A DNA stretch of 64,000 nucleotides from the NCBI GenBank assembly GCA_965221835.1, contig OZ244916.1, positions 310,001-374,000 on the forward strand. Reading direction: 5' to 3'. Numbering within the stretch: the first letter of the stretch is position 1; every line of letters begins with the position of its first letter. A model generated the notes under the pieces. That model did not search any database and had not been told where the DNA came from. It saw only the letters and a program-made list of their open reading frames with translations. Made by a program: the position numbers and the translations under genes. Below, piece by piece: positions 45,362-53,428 of the stretch. The DNA comes from Persebacter sp965221835 (GTDB lineage Bacteria; Pseudomonadota; Gammaproteobacteria; Tethybacterales; Persebacteraceae).

Positions 45362-45902
45362 TTTTGTTGTAAAAAATCCATTTTTGTCGCAAAAAAATCC
45401 GCTTCCCAAAAAAATTAAAAGTTAATTTTCCGCGTTTTTTTACAGCATTCCGATTAGAATCATGCAAATTCCGGCGGACGCTGGAATGATGGCGGGTTTT
45501 GTGGAATTAATTTAAGAATCCCTCTTTTGTCGTAAAAAAATCCATTTCCGCAAAAATGTTAATTTCCGCGGTTTTTACTACATTTTCCGCGGTTTATAGC
45601 GTTCCGATGAAAATCGGAGTTGCGTGCGAATTCGGATTGGAATCAGGGAAATTTGTTTGTGAAAAACGCCCGTCGCCCGATTTCGCCGCATTAATGCAAG
45701 TGGAAACCGCCGCTTCCGACAAAGAAAATCCGCCGTCTTGATTTTGTTGTAAAAAATTCATTTTTGTCGTAAAAAAATCCGCTTCCCAAAAAAATTAAAA
45801 GTTAATTTTCCGCGTTTTTTTACAGAATTCCGATTATAATCAGGCAGATTCCGGCGGACGCTGGAATGATGGCGGGTTTTGTGGCATTAATTTAATAATC
45901 CC
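45260..45902 (+). repeat. ~380-bp direct duplication of the rne 3' end and its downstream region
   Basis: Copy 1 is 45260-45522 and copy 2 is 45637-45902; ATTTTGTTGTAAAAAA recurs at 45361 and 45741, 380 bp apart. Both include the last ~34 rne codons, the stop and ~160 bp beyond (TTAATTTTCCGCGTTTTTTT, GGCGGACGCTGGAATGATGG). Between them, 45523-45636, lies a more decayed partial copy. The copies differ by scattered substitutions, so this is older than the 692-bp duplication. Confidence 0.88.
45637..45741 (+). pseudogene. duplicated rne C-terminal fragment
   Basis: Encodes a copy of the rne tail (ESGKFVCEKR ... FAALMQVETAASDKENPPS then TAG-free stop TGA) in frame, without any start or upstream domain. 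It compares with EKRPPETAALMQVETAAPG in the real gene. Confidence 0.85.
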
Positions 45903-45996
45903 TTCTCGTGCCGCATTACGGTGCGAGAGAATCGGGGGAATTATTGCACGAGAAGAACGGGGCGGAATGAAAAACGACGGTTATGCCGCCCCGTTC
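45902..45996. other. pair of inverted repeats between rne and sod; probable sod terminator
   Basis: CTTCTCGTGC (45902-45911) matches GCACGAGAAG (45946-45955) exactly, but can also pair with nearby GTGCGAG to form a tighter 9-bp stem with two wobbles. Next, GAACGGGGCGG (45955-45965) pairs with CCGCCCCGTTC (45986-45996) across 20 nt, ten bases from the sod stop. The latter is likely the sod terminator on the minus strand although the T-tail is weak. Confidence 0.55.
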
Positions 45997-46005
45997 GTTG
46001 GCGGT

Positions 46006-46623
46006 TTAGGAATCCATTGCCTTTTCAAAACGCTCGTTTGCGGTTTTCCAATCGGCGACATTCCAGAATGCGGCGATATAATCGGGGCGGCGGTTTTGGT
46101 ATTTTAGATAATAGGCGTGTTCCCAAACATCCAACGCCAGCACCGGCGTACCGCGATGCGATTCGTCCGTCACATCCATCAGCGGATTGTCCTGATTGGG
46201 CGTGGAGACGATTTTGAGTTTGCGATTTTGGACGACCAGCCACGCAAAGCCGGAACCGAAACGGGCAACCCCGGCGTCCGACATTTCTTTTCGCAACTCG
46301 TCAATGCTGTTGAAAGTGCGCCCGACTTCCGCCGCCAAAGCGCCTTGCGGGTCGCCGCCGCCGTCCGGCGACATGGAAGTCCAGTAGATATTGTGATTGT
46401 AATAACCGCCGGCGTTGTTGCGGACGGCGGAGCCCATGGACGATACGCTGCCTAACAGGCGTTCTATCGGCATCATCCATCCTTCGCTGTCTTTGAGTGC
46501 GACCGCCATTTTGTCGTAATAGGTGCGATGGTGTTTGCCGTAGTGGATTTCCATCGTTTGTGCGTCAATATGCGGTTCCAGCGCCTTAAAATCGTAAGGC
46601 AAGTCCAAAAAATCAAAAGCCAT
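46006..46623 (-). CDS. superoxide dismutase [Fe/Mn]
   Basis: 205-residue cytosolic enzyme dismutating superoxide. Metal ligands: His in MEIHYGKHHRTYYDK, His in GGYYNHNIYW, and Asp/His in LDVWEHAYYLKYQNRR. Metal preference: Gln in TPNQDNPLM is at the position where Mn-type enzymes carry Gln, and GTPVLALDVWEHAYYL is Mn-like, while the start AFDFLDLPYDFKALEPHID resembles both; a Mn or cambialistic enzyme is likeliest. ATG 46623 has GGAG 9 nt upstream; the frame is open further upstream but overlaps ribF. Divergent from ribF. Confidence 0.92.
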   Translation of the reverse strand: MAFDFLDLPYDFKALEPHIDAQTMEIHYGKHHRTYYDKMAVALKDSEGWMMPIERLLGSVSSMGSAVRNNAGGYYNHNIYWTSMSPDGGGDPQGALAAEVGRTFNSIDELRKEMSDAGVARFGSGFAWLVVQNRKLKIVSTPNQDNPLMDVTDESHRGTPVLALDVWEHAYYLKYQNRRPDYIAAFWNVADWKTANERFEKAMDS

Positions 46624-46669
46624 TGTCGTGTCTCCTGTCGGTTGTCTGATAAAAAAATATACCAACGCC

Positions 46670-46675
46670 ATTATA
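46670..46675 (-). promoter_or_regulatory. predicted -10 box of sod
   Basis: TATAAT on the minus strand about 46 nt before the sod ATG, allowing a normal leader with GGAG. It lies 17 bp from the ribF -10 box on the other strand, so the divergent promoters overlap. Confidence 0.5.
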
Positions 46676-46692
46676 TCACTCTGTTTTTGTTT

Positions 46693-46698
46693 TACAAT
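46693..46698 (+). promoter_or_regulatory. start-proximal -10 box of ribF
   Basis: TACAAT (46693-46698) is six bases from the GTG at 46705. No Shine-Dalgarno fits between. Confidence 0.5.
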
Positions 46699-46704
46699 AC
46701 GGCG

Positions 46705-47625
46705 GTGCGAGTTTTGCGCGACATTCCCGAAAAAGGCGCGCCGCTGGCGCTTTGTATCGGCAATTTTGACGGCGTCCACCGCGGCCACCGGATGCTTGTG
46801 GAACGGGTATTGCGGCGGGCGGCGGACGATAGTTTGAAAAGCGCGGTGTTGAGTTTTGAACCGCATCCGCTATCTGTGTTGCGCGGCGAAGTTTTGCGGC
46901 GGATTGGCGGTGCGAGCGACAAAATATATTATTTGTCAGATATAAATCGTTTATATTTACTTCGTTTTACGAAAAATTTTTCTATGCAAACGGCGGCGCA
47001 ATTTGCCGATTTGGTTTTTGCGCGATTGAATGCGCGTTATGTTGCGGTCGGCGAAAACTTTCGTTTCGGGCGCGGGCGGTTGGGCGATTTGTCGCTTTTG
47101 CGGCGCACGGGAGAACGGTATGGGGCGACGGTGGAAGGTGTGCCGTTGCGAAGTGATAACGGCGGGGCGATTAGCAGCGGGCGGATTCGCGATTGTTTGC
47201 GGGACGGCGATTTTGCGGCGGCGGCAGCATTGCTGGGGCATCCGTGGACATTGCGCGGGCGGGTGGTACGCGGACGCGGATTGGGGCGGACTCTCGGCTA
47301 TCCGACTGCAAATTTGAATTTGCATTTTATTCCGGTGTGCGAGGGAATTTTTGTCGCCGCCGCTTTGCTGGACGGAAAAGTGATTCCTGCGGCATTGAGT
47401 ATCGGCATAAATCCGACTGTGGACGGCGGCGGCGGCGTTCGCGCGGAAGCGTTTTTGTTGGATTTTGCTGGCGATTTATACGGAAAACGGTTGGAAATTC
47501 AACCGCTGCATAAACTGCGGGACGAAATAAAATTCGCGGGAATGGACGATTTGCGCGCGGCAATGGCGAACGATGTTTCACAACTACGCGAATGGTGGCG
47601 ACAAAACGGCGGCAGTTTCGGATAA
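46705..47625 (+). CDS. ribF: bifunctional riboflavin kinase/FMN adenylyltransferase
   Basis: Makes FMN and FAD from riboflavin. 306 residues (E. coli 313). The N-terminal nucleotidyltransferase domain has LALCIGNFDGVHRGHRMLV, VAVGENFRFGRGRLGD and SSGRIRDCLRDGDF; the C-terminal flavokinase domain has RGLGRTLGYPTANLNL and LSIGINPTVDG. GTG 46705 is chosen (RVLRDIPEKGAPLALC); ATGs upstream overlap the sod gene and leader. The start lies six bases after a TACAAT, implying a leaderless message. Usually linked to ileS/lspA in gammaproteobacteria; here alone. Confidence 0.92.
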   Translation: MRVLRDIPEKGAPLALCIGNFDGVHRGHRMLVERVLRRAADDSLKSAVLSFEPHPLSVLRGEVLRRIGGASDKIYYLSDINRLYLLRFTKNFSMQTAAQFADLVFARLNARYVAVGENFRFGRGRLGDLSLLRRTGERYGATVEGVPLRSDNGGAISSGRIRDCLRDGDFAAAAALLGHPWTLRGRVVRGRGLGRTLGYPTANLNLHFIPVCEGIFVAAALLDGKVIPAALSIGINPTVDGGGGVRAEAFLLDFAGDLYGKRLEIQPLHKLRDEIKFAGMDDLRAAMANDVSQLREWWRQNGGSFG

Positions 47626-47639
47626 ATCGGTACGATAAT

Positions 47640-47990
47640 CACCACCGGAAAATGCCCGCAAATTTCGGTTTTGCACGACTGTATTAATTTAAAATCGCCA
47701 CCGGAAAAATGTTCGCAAATTTCGGTTTTGCACGACTATTAATTTAAAATCGCCACCGGAAAATGCCCGCAAATTTCGGTTTTGCGCGACTATTAATTTA
47801 AAATCGCCGCCGGAAAACGCCCGAAAATTTCGGTTTTGCGCGACTGTATTAATTTAAAATCGCCACCGAAAAATGCCCGCAAATTTCGGTTTTACACAAC
47901 TGTATTAATTTAAAATCGCCGCCGGAAAATGCCTGCAAATTTTGCACCTTTTGCGCGATTGTATTAATTTAAAAATTAATTTAAAAATTT
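47640..47990. repeat. 54-57-bp tandem repeat array (6 copies)
   Basis: Units read CGCCACCGGAAAATGCCCGC, AAATTTCGGTTTTGCACGAC, TGTATTAATTTAAAAT, with AATTTCGG at 47661, 47718, 47772, 47826, 47882 and a diverged sixth. The array fills the 370-bp convergent gap between ribF and holA and ends in AT-rich TTAATTTAAAAATTAA. Units are adjacent without unique spacers, so it is not a CRISPR. Confidence 0.9.
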
Positions 47991-47995
47991 AAAAA

Positions 47996-49051
47996 TTAAT
48001 TAAAAAAATTGAGTGGCGATGACGGGGTGGGGATGGTTTTTCCGCGCCGCAAACAGACAAGCGCGACTGCCGCATCGGTCAGGGCGAGTTTGATTTCGCC
48101 GTCGGCAACGCCTTTTATAACCCGGTCGGCGTAGGCGGCGCGGCGCAATACTTCCAGCACGGCATTTTCGCCCGTGTTTTGGGAGACGATTCGCGCCGAT
48201 TCCGTTGCGGATTTGGAAAGTCCCGCCGGATAACCGCCGCGTTTTAACGCCAATATGCCGGAGGCGGCGGCGGAAATCGCCCACAAAATCAGCGGCGGCG
48301 GTTCTTGGATTTCCAGCAAAACATTGAGAATCGCCAGCGTTTTTTTGCCGTCGCCGGACAATGCCGCATCCGTCAGTTGAAAAATATTAAGGCGCGCGCC
48401 GCCGGATAACGCTTCCGCGACATTTTCTTCGTTGCCGCCGCCCGCCAGCCGCATTTTATACAAACATTGTTTTGCGGCAGACAAATTGCCTTCGGTTTGC
48501 GCCGCTAATCGGGCGACGGCGTCTTCTGAGAGCGACATTTCCCATTCGCGCGCCCATTTTTTGCACCAAATCGCGGTTTGTTTTGCATTGAGCGGCGGGC
48601 AATGCACGACGACAGCGTTCGCGCCCAAATCTTTAAACCATTTCGCTTTGTGATGTTTGCGATCCAGCCGGTAAAAAGATAATGTCAGCGAATCGGGCGA
48701 TTTGACTCGTTTAATTACATCCCGCAAAATACCCAAAGAACCGCCGCCATCGCCGTCGCCGCTTTTTTTTCCGCGCAAACCGGTCGGCGGCGAATGCGCC
48801 GTAATTTCGTACAAAGTCGCGCCGCCGCCAAAAAGCGAATCGCCGGGCGAAGATGCGATGGACGAATCGGGACGGTCGGAATCGCCGAACAATTCCAAAG
48901 AGGCGAATTCCAAATTTTTGTAATCGCCTGCGGTGCGCAATGCGGCGCGCATTTCTTCTATCAGTTGCGGTTCTTCGCCGTAAAAAATGTACGCACCGCC
49001 CGGCGAACGTTCTTTTTGCATTTCGCGTACGAATTCAACGGCGGAATTCAC
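47996..49051 (-). CDS. holA: DNA polymerase III subunit delta
   Basis: Clamp-loader subunit that opens the beta clamp. 351 residues (E. coli 343). The N-terminus AYIFYGEEPQLIEEMRAALR, the YRLDRKHHKAKWFKDLGANA segment, VARLAAQTEGNLSAAKQCLY and the C-terminal helical collar (FQLTDAALSGDGKKTLAIL) follow HolA. Overlaps lptE by four bases (ATGA). The order leuS-lptE-holA is the standard gammaproteobacterial one; nadD, which often follows, is absent and a repeat array comes instead. Confidence 0.93.
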   Translation of the reverse strand: MNSAVEFVREMQKERSPGGAYIFYGEEPQLIEEMRAALRTAGDYKNLEFASLELFGDSDRPDSSIASSPGDSLFGGGATLYEITAHSPPTGLRGKKSGDGDGGGSLGILRDVIKRVKSPDSLTLSFYRLDRKHHKAKWFKDLGANAVVVHCPPLNAKQTAIWCKKWAREWEMSLSEDAVARLAAQTEGNLSAAKQCLYKMRLAGGGNEENVAEALSGGARLNIFQLTDAALSGDGKKTLAILNVLLEIQEPPPLILWAISAAASGILALKRGGYPAGLSKSATESARIVSQNTGENAVLEVLRRAAYADRVIKGVADGEIKLALTDAAVALVCLRRGKTIPTPSSPLNFFN

Positions 49052-49452
49052 GGATTTTCCCGCCCCAAAATATAACGCATTTGCCGCAACGCCTCCCGCC
49101 GCAAACGAACGATTGCGTCTTTGCGGACATGGCGGGCGGCGAGATAACGCGATTCCGAAACCGGCACGACTTGCTCCAACGCAATATCGCGCGCCGCCGC
49201 CTCGCCCAAACGAAACTCCAAAACATAACGCATTTTGTACGCGCTGACGGTACCGTCGCCGTCAAACGATTCAATTTTGGATGAGACATTTTCGCGCAAC
49301 GACAAAGATTGCGCGTTTTCGCCGCCGATTGTCATTGCCGCCGCCGCCGCCCGTGCAAGTTCGGGCGATTCGGTTTGCACATTCACCGGCGGCGTATACA
49401 ACGGCGGCGCGCATGCCGAAAGCAAAAAACAAAACCAACACCGCGCACGCAT
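49048..49452 (-). CDS. lptE: LPS-assembly lipoprotein LptE
   Basis: Outer-membrane lipoprotein that plugs the LptD barrel. 134 residues, shorter than the E. coli protein (193). A very short lipoprotein signal (MRARCWFCFLLSAC) gives lipobox LSAC with Cys14. The mature part has SLRENVSSKIESF, YVLEFRLGEAAARDI and ESRYLAARHVRKDAIVRLRR, consistent with the LptE/RlpB fold, but similarity is weak and position between leuS and holA is the main argument. The start codon overlaps the leuS stop (TAATG). Confidence 0.85.
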   Translation of the reverse strand: MRARCWFCFLLSACAPPLYTPPVNVQTESPELARAAAAAMTIGGENAQSLSLRENVSSKIESFDGDGTVSAYKMRYVLEFRLGEAAARDIALEQVVPVSESRYLAARHVRKDAIVRLRREALRQMRYILGRENP

Positions 49453-52142
49453 TATTCTGCAATCACAAAATTAACGATTTTGCCGGGGACGATAATGACT
49501 TTGCGTACGGATTTTTGGGCGAGATATTTTTCTGCCGCCCGCCGCGCAAAATCTTCTATCGCCGCGCGATCTGCATCCGGCGGTACGGCAATTTCGCCGC
49601 GCCGTTTGCCATTGATTTGCACCGCCATTGTTGTCAATTGTCGCGCCGCCAAAACTTCCGCATCTGCGCGCGGCCACGGCGCTTCGGCAATAAACTCGCA
49701 TTCTGAATCTGAATTAAAACCGAGTTTTTCCCACAACGCCTGCGCGATATGCGGCACGGCGGGCGCGAGAAGACGCAAAACGATGGACGCGCTTTCGTCA
49801 ATTAAATCCGCGCCTTTTTTTGCGGTGTCGCCGCTTGCATTCGCGACCAAATCAATCGCCGATTTTCCCAATTCGTTCGCAATGTTCATCGCCGCGGAAG
49901 GAATATTATTAAAGCGCAAACGATTCATATCGTAATCGGCTTTCGCGAGCGTTTGATGTACTTGCAAACGGACATTTGCAATTTTGCGCATCAATTCTTC
50001 TTTGTGTTCGTTGTCGGAATTTTTTGCCGCTGTGCGCAACGAATCGCGACATTGAAGAAGTCCGAGATGTTTGACATCCGATTCGGAATCGCCGTTTGCA
50101 CTTCGCCACAAACGATTTAAGAATCGCGAACAGCCGCGGATTCCATCATCCGACCAGTCCAGCGATTGTTCCGGCGGGGCGGCGAAAAGAATGAAAAGCC
50201 GCGCCGCATCCGCGCCGTATTCGGCGACCAGCGATTCCGGGTCCACGCCGTTATTTGTGGATTTGGACATTTTAATTCGCCCGGCATATTGCACCGCTTC
50301 GCCGCTTGCATCCGCACCGGTTTTGCCGTCCGCTTGCGGCAAAACTTCGGACGGCGCAAACCATATTCGCCCGCCATCGCTATCGCGATAATAGGCGTCG
50401 TTCAACACCATTCCCTGACACAGCAAATTTGCAAACGGTTCGTCGTAGCGTTTTTCTTGCGGATACATTCCGGCATCGCGCATTAGTTTGTGAAAAAAAC
50501 GCGCGTATAATAAATGTAGACAAGCGTGTTCTATGCCGCCGACATATTGATCCACCGGCATCCAATACGCCGCGCGTTCATCGGTCATTGCATCGCCGCA
50601 ATCATAACTCGCAAATCGCGCAAAATACCATGACGATTCAAAAAAAGTATCCAGCGTATCGGTTTCGCGTTTTGCCGCCGCACCGCATTGCGGACATTTG
50701 CAATTGACGAACGATTCCATTTTGGCGAGAGGAGAACCGCGTCCGTCTATTGCGGCATTTTCGGGCAGGCGCACCGGCAAATCTTTTTCCGCCGCCGGCA
50801 CATCGCCGCATTGCGGACAATGCACAATCGGAATCGGGCAACCCCAATATCGCTGACGGGAAACGCCCCAATCGCGCAAACGATATTGCGTTTCGCGCGC
50901 GCCCCGTCCGATTTTTTCCAGTTCGGCAATGGCGCGGGGAATCGCTTCCCGTTGCGGCATTCCGTCCAAAAATCCGGAATTGATCATCGCGCCTTCGCCG
51001 GTATATGCCGCATCCGCAATCGCGAATGTTGCCGCCGATTCGCCGGGCGGCAATACGACCGGCATCACCGGCAAGTTTTCGCGGCGCGCAAAATCTAAAT
51101 CGCGTTGGTCGTGGGCGGGACAGCCGTAAATCGCACCGGTGCCGTATTGGGCGAGAATGAAGTTTGCGACATACACTGGCAGTTTGCGTTGCGGTGCGAA
51201 AGGATGAATTACCCGCAAGCCGGTATCGTAACCGCGTTTTTCGGTTTTTTCCATCGCCTCTTCGCTGACCGCCAGATGGCGGCATTCGGCAATAAATTCG
51301 GCAAGCGCGGAATCGTTTTTCGCACATTCCGCCGCCAGACGATGGGCGGGCGCAATCGCGCAAAAAGACGCGCCGAATAAAGTGTCGGGGCGCGTCGACC
51401 AGCATTCTATCGCGTCATTTCGCCCTTCAATTTCCAAAAAAACGCGCGCACCTTCGGAACGCCCAATCCAATTTTTTTGCATTGTTTTAACCGATTCCGG
51501 CCACCCCGGCAAATCGTCCAAATCCGCGAGCAGTTCGTCGGCATAATCGGTAATTTTCATAAAATACATTGGAATTTCGCGGCGTTCCACAACCGCCCCC
51601 GAACGCCATCCGCGTCCGTCCACTACTTGTTCGTTGGCGAGAACGGTGTTGTCGACCGGGTCCCAATTGACGGCGGCTTTCTTTTTATAAACTAACCCTT
51701 TGCGAAACAGGCGGACGAATAGTTGTTGTTCCCAGCGGTAATATTCGGCATCGCATGTTGCGTGTTCGCGTCGCCAATCTATGGCGAGTCCGAGTCGCAT
51801 CAGTTGCGCGCGCATTTCGGCAATATTTCCGCGCGTCCATTCGGCGGGCGGGATGTTGTTGTCAATCGCGGCGTTTTCGGCGGGCAATCCGAAAGCGTCC
51901 CAGCCCAGCGGTTGCAAAACATTGTATCCCAACATTCGCTTGTGTCGGGCGATCATGTCGCCGATAGTGTAGTTGCGCATGTGTCCCATGTGCAACCGTC
52001 CGGACGGATAGGGAAACATTGAAAGGCAATAAAACTTTTCGCCGGGGCGGTTTTCATCGGCGGCGAAAAGTCCGGCGTCCGCCCATCGCTTTTGCGTTGC
52101 GGATTCTACTTCGGTAAAAGGATAACTGCCCGGCGCAATCAT
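49452..52142 (-). CDS. leuS: leucyl-tRNA synthetase
   Basis: 896 residues (E. coli 860). Class I signatures: FPYPSGRLHMGHMRNYTIGD (HIGH region) near residue 49 and KMSKSTNNGVDP near residue 620. The CP1 editing domain between them has the Thr-rich WSTRPDTLFGASF and YGTGAIYGCPAHDQRD. Zn-ribbon-like cysteines are in CPIPIVHCPQCG and CKCPQCGAA. The C-terminal anticodon-binding helices end in VNFVIAE. ATG 52142 has no Shine-Dalgarno and lies six bases after an extended -10 box. Confidence 0.98.
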   Translation of the reverse strand: MIAPGSYPFTEVESATQKRWADAGLFAADENRPGEKFYCLSMFPYPSGRLHMGHMRNYTIGDMIARHKRMLGYNVLQPLGWDAFGLPAENAAIDNNIPPAEWTRGNIAEMRAQLMRLGLAIDWRREHATCDAEYYRWEQQLFVRLFRKGLVYKKKAAVNWDPVDNTVLANEQVVDGRGWRSGAVVERREIPMYFMKITDYADELLADLDDLPGWPESVKTMQKNWIGRSEGARVFLEIEGRNDAIECWSTRPDTLFGASFCAIAPAHRLAAECAKNDSALAEFIAECRHLAVSEEAMEKTEKRGYDTGLRVIHPFAPQRKLPVYVANFILAQYGTGAIYGCPAHDQRDLDFARRENLPVMPVVLPPGESAATFAIADAAYTGEGAMINSGFLDGMPQREAIPRAIAELEKIGRGARETQYRLRDWGVSRQRYWGCPIPIVHCPQCGDVPAAEKDLPVRLPENAAIDGRGSPLAKMESFVNCKCPQCGAAAKRETDTLDTFFESSWYFARFASYDCGDAMTDERAAYWMPVDQYVGGIEHACLHLLYARFFHKLMRDAGMYPQEKRYDEPFANLLCQGMVLNDAYYRDSDGGRIWFAPSEVLPQADGKTGADASGEAVQYAGRIKMSKSTNNGVDPESLVAEYGADAARLFILFAAPPEQSLDWSDDGIRGCSRFLNRLWRSANGDSESDVKHLGLLQCRDSLRTAAKNSDNEHKEELMRKIANVRLQVHQTLAKADYDMNRLRFNNIPSAAMNIANELGKSAIDLVANASGDTAKKGADLIDESASIVLRLLAPAVPHIAQALWEKLGFNSDSECEFIAEAPWPRADAEVLAARQLTTMAVQINGKRRGEIAVPPDADRAAIEDFARRAAEKYLAQKSVRKVIIVPGKIVNFVIAE

Positions 52143-52148
52143 TGCGAA

Positions 52149-52157
52149 ATTATAACA
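52149..52157 (-). promoter_or_regulatory. extended -10 promoter of leuS, leaderless geometry
   Basis: TGTTATAAT on the minus strand, then TTCGCA, then ATG. A weak -35 (CTGAAA, 52173-52178) is 18 bp further upstream. The start site would fall on or next to the A of ATG. Confidence 0.6.
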
Positions 52158-52174
52158 CCCGCCGCCGCCGCTTT

Positions 52175-53428
52175 TCAGTTAAGTTTTAGCGGTTTGATTT
52201 CCGCACCGCGGGCGTGCAATTGTTGTTCGTAATATGAACCGTTTCCCAGCCGCCCCGCCGCCGAAATGGACAACGCCACCGCCAAAGATGATGCAACAGT
52301 CAGCGGATAGTTGCCGCCCGAAAGTTCCAGTACAAATAAAATTCCCGCCAGCGGTGCGCCGATAACGGGCGCGGTGAAAGCGATCATGCCGCATACCACC
52401 GGCACAAAAAACGGACCGTCATAAACGCCGATTGCAGAGGTCAATGCCGCATATAAAACGCCCGCCAGCGCACCGATTCCCAATGTCGGCGTGACTGCGC
52501 CCCCGGCAAATCCCGCCCCCAGACAAATAATTGTCGCCGCGGTTTTAATCGCGCCCCAAAACAACGCTTCCCGCCAGCCGCCGGGCAATCCGTCTTCCAC
52601 AATCAATGCCAGCAAATCGCGTCCGCCGGATGCATTAGGGGCGAAAAACCACAACATCCCGCATATCAATCCCGCCGCCGGCAGCACAATTAACGGCGAA
52701 AATGGCGACAATCGTTTTCCCAAAGCGAAAATCGCGCGCAAATACCACGCCGCCAACGCCCCGAACAATGCGCCTTGCACACCAAACACCGCGAAATTCG
52801 CCACCGTAATGGCGGGCATATCGCCGATGGACAAAAACGCCGGACGCGCCAAACCGACTGAAACCATATAACCCGCAACGGCTGCAACCGCCACCGGTGC
52901 GAAAGTCCGCCGTGAATAATGCCGCAAAATCACTTCGTGCGCAAAAAGTAAACCAGTTACCGGCGCATTGAATGCCGCCGCAATTCCAGCGGCAACGCCG
53001 CATGCCAATCCAACACCGCGTTCTTGCCAATGCCGGAAAAAGCCGCCGACAAATCCGCCCAAATGCCCGATGGGACCGTATACGCCCACGGATGCACCGG
53101 CGGCGAAAGAAGTAAAAGAGGCGAAAACGGATGCAATCGCCGGTTTCCATGGTTGCGAATCGCCTCGTTGCGCCGCCAACATCGTATCGGCAAGTCCGCA
53201 AAATGGCGTTTTGATGACAACCCGAACGATGCCGCAAACGATTCCCGCCGCCATCGGCGCAAATATCAAAGAATATAAACTAAAACCATCGCCGGAAACG
53301 CCGATTATTTGCGCCGCCGCCGTTGCGCCTTCCAAAAATGTGATGCCGAAAAACGCCGCTATGCAACCCAATCCGGCGGCGGCGGCAATCCCCAAAAATG
53401 TGTTTGCAAATTCTTTATATTTGTTCAA
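52175..53428 (-). CDS. ClC-family chloride channel/transporter
   Basis: 417-residue membrane protein of the ClC fold with 14-18 helices. Family segments: FAAGASVGVYGPIGHLGG (~108-125), AAAFNAPVTGLLFAHEVIL, AGFAGGAVTPTLGIGALAG and FTAPVIGAPLAGILFVLELSG. The gating glutamate motif G-R-E-G-P reads G-V-Y-G-P with Tyr117, and the GSGIP chloride loop is not recognisable, so ion selectivity and coupling may differ from CLC-ec1. TTG 53428 is chosen because it overlaps the cytochrome stop (TTGA) and gives the short Lys-rich start NKYKEFANTF; longer frames overlap the cytochrome gene. Confidence 0.85.
   Translation of the reverse strand: MNKYKEFANTFLGIAAAAGLGCIAAFFGITFLEGATAAAQIIGVSGDGFSLYSLIFAPMAAGIVCGIVRVVIKTPFCGLADTMLAAQRGDSQPWKPAIASVFASFTSFAAGASVGVYGPIGHLGGFVGGFFRHWQERGVGLACGVAAGIAAAFNAPVTGLLFAHEVILRHYSRRTFAPVAVAAVAGYMVSVGLARPAFLSIGDMPAITVANFAVFGVQGALFGALAAWYLRAIFALGKRLSPFSPLIVLPAAGLICGMLWFFAPNASGGRDLLALIVEDGLPGGWREALFWGAIKTAATIICLGAGFAGGAVTPTLGIGALAGVLYAALTSAIGVYDGPFFVPVVCGMIAFTAPVIGAPLAGILFVLELSGGNYPLTVASSLAVALSISAAGRLGNGSYYEQQLHARGAEIKPLKLN

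Noticed and set aside
46623..46866. Upstream extension of sod, and likewise upstream extensions of ribF (46528), ispB (11136), obgE (8961) and recG (53708)
   Set aside because: Each extension overlaps a neighbouring real gene or its promoter and adds residues with no family similarity; internal starts fit family lengths.
47640..47990. Candidate CRISPR array
   Set aside because: Units are contiguous and similar over their whole length; there are no unique spacers and no cas genes in the window. The same holds for 6768-7044.
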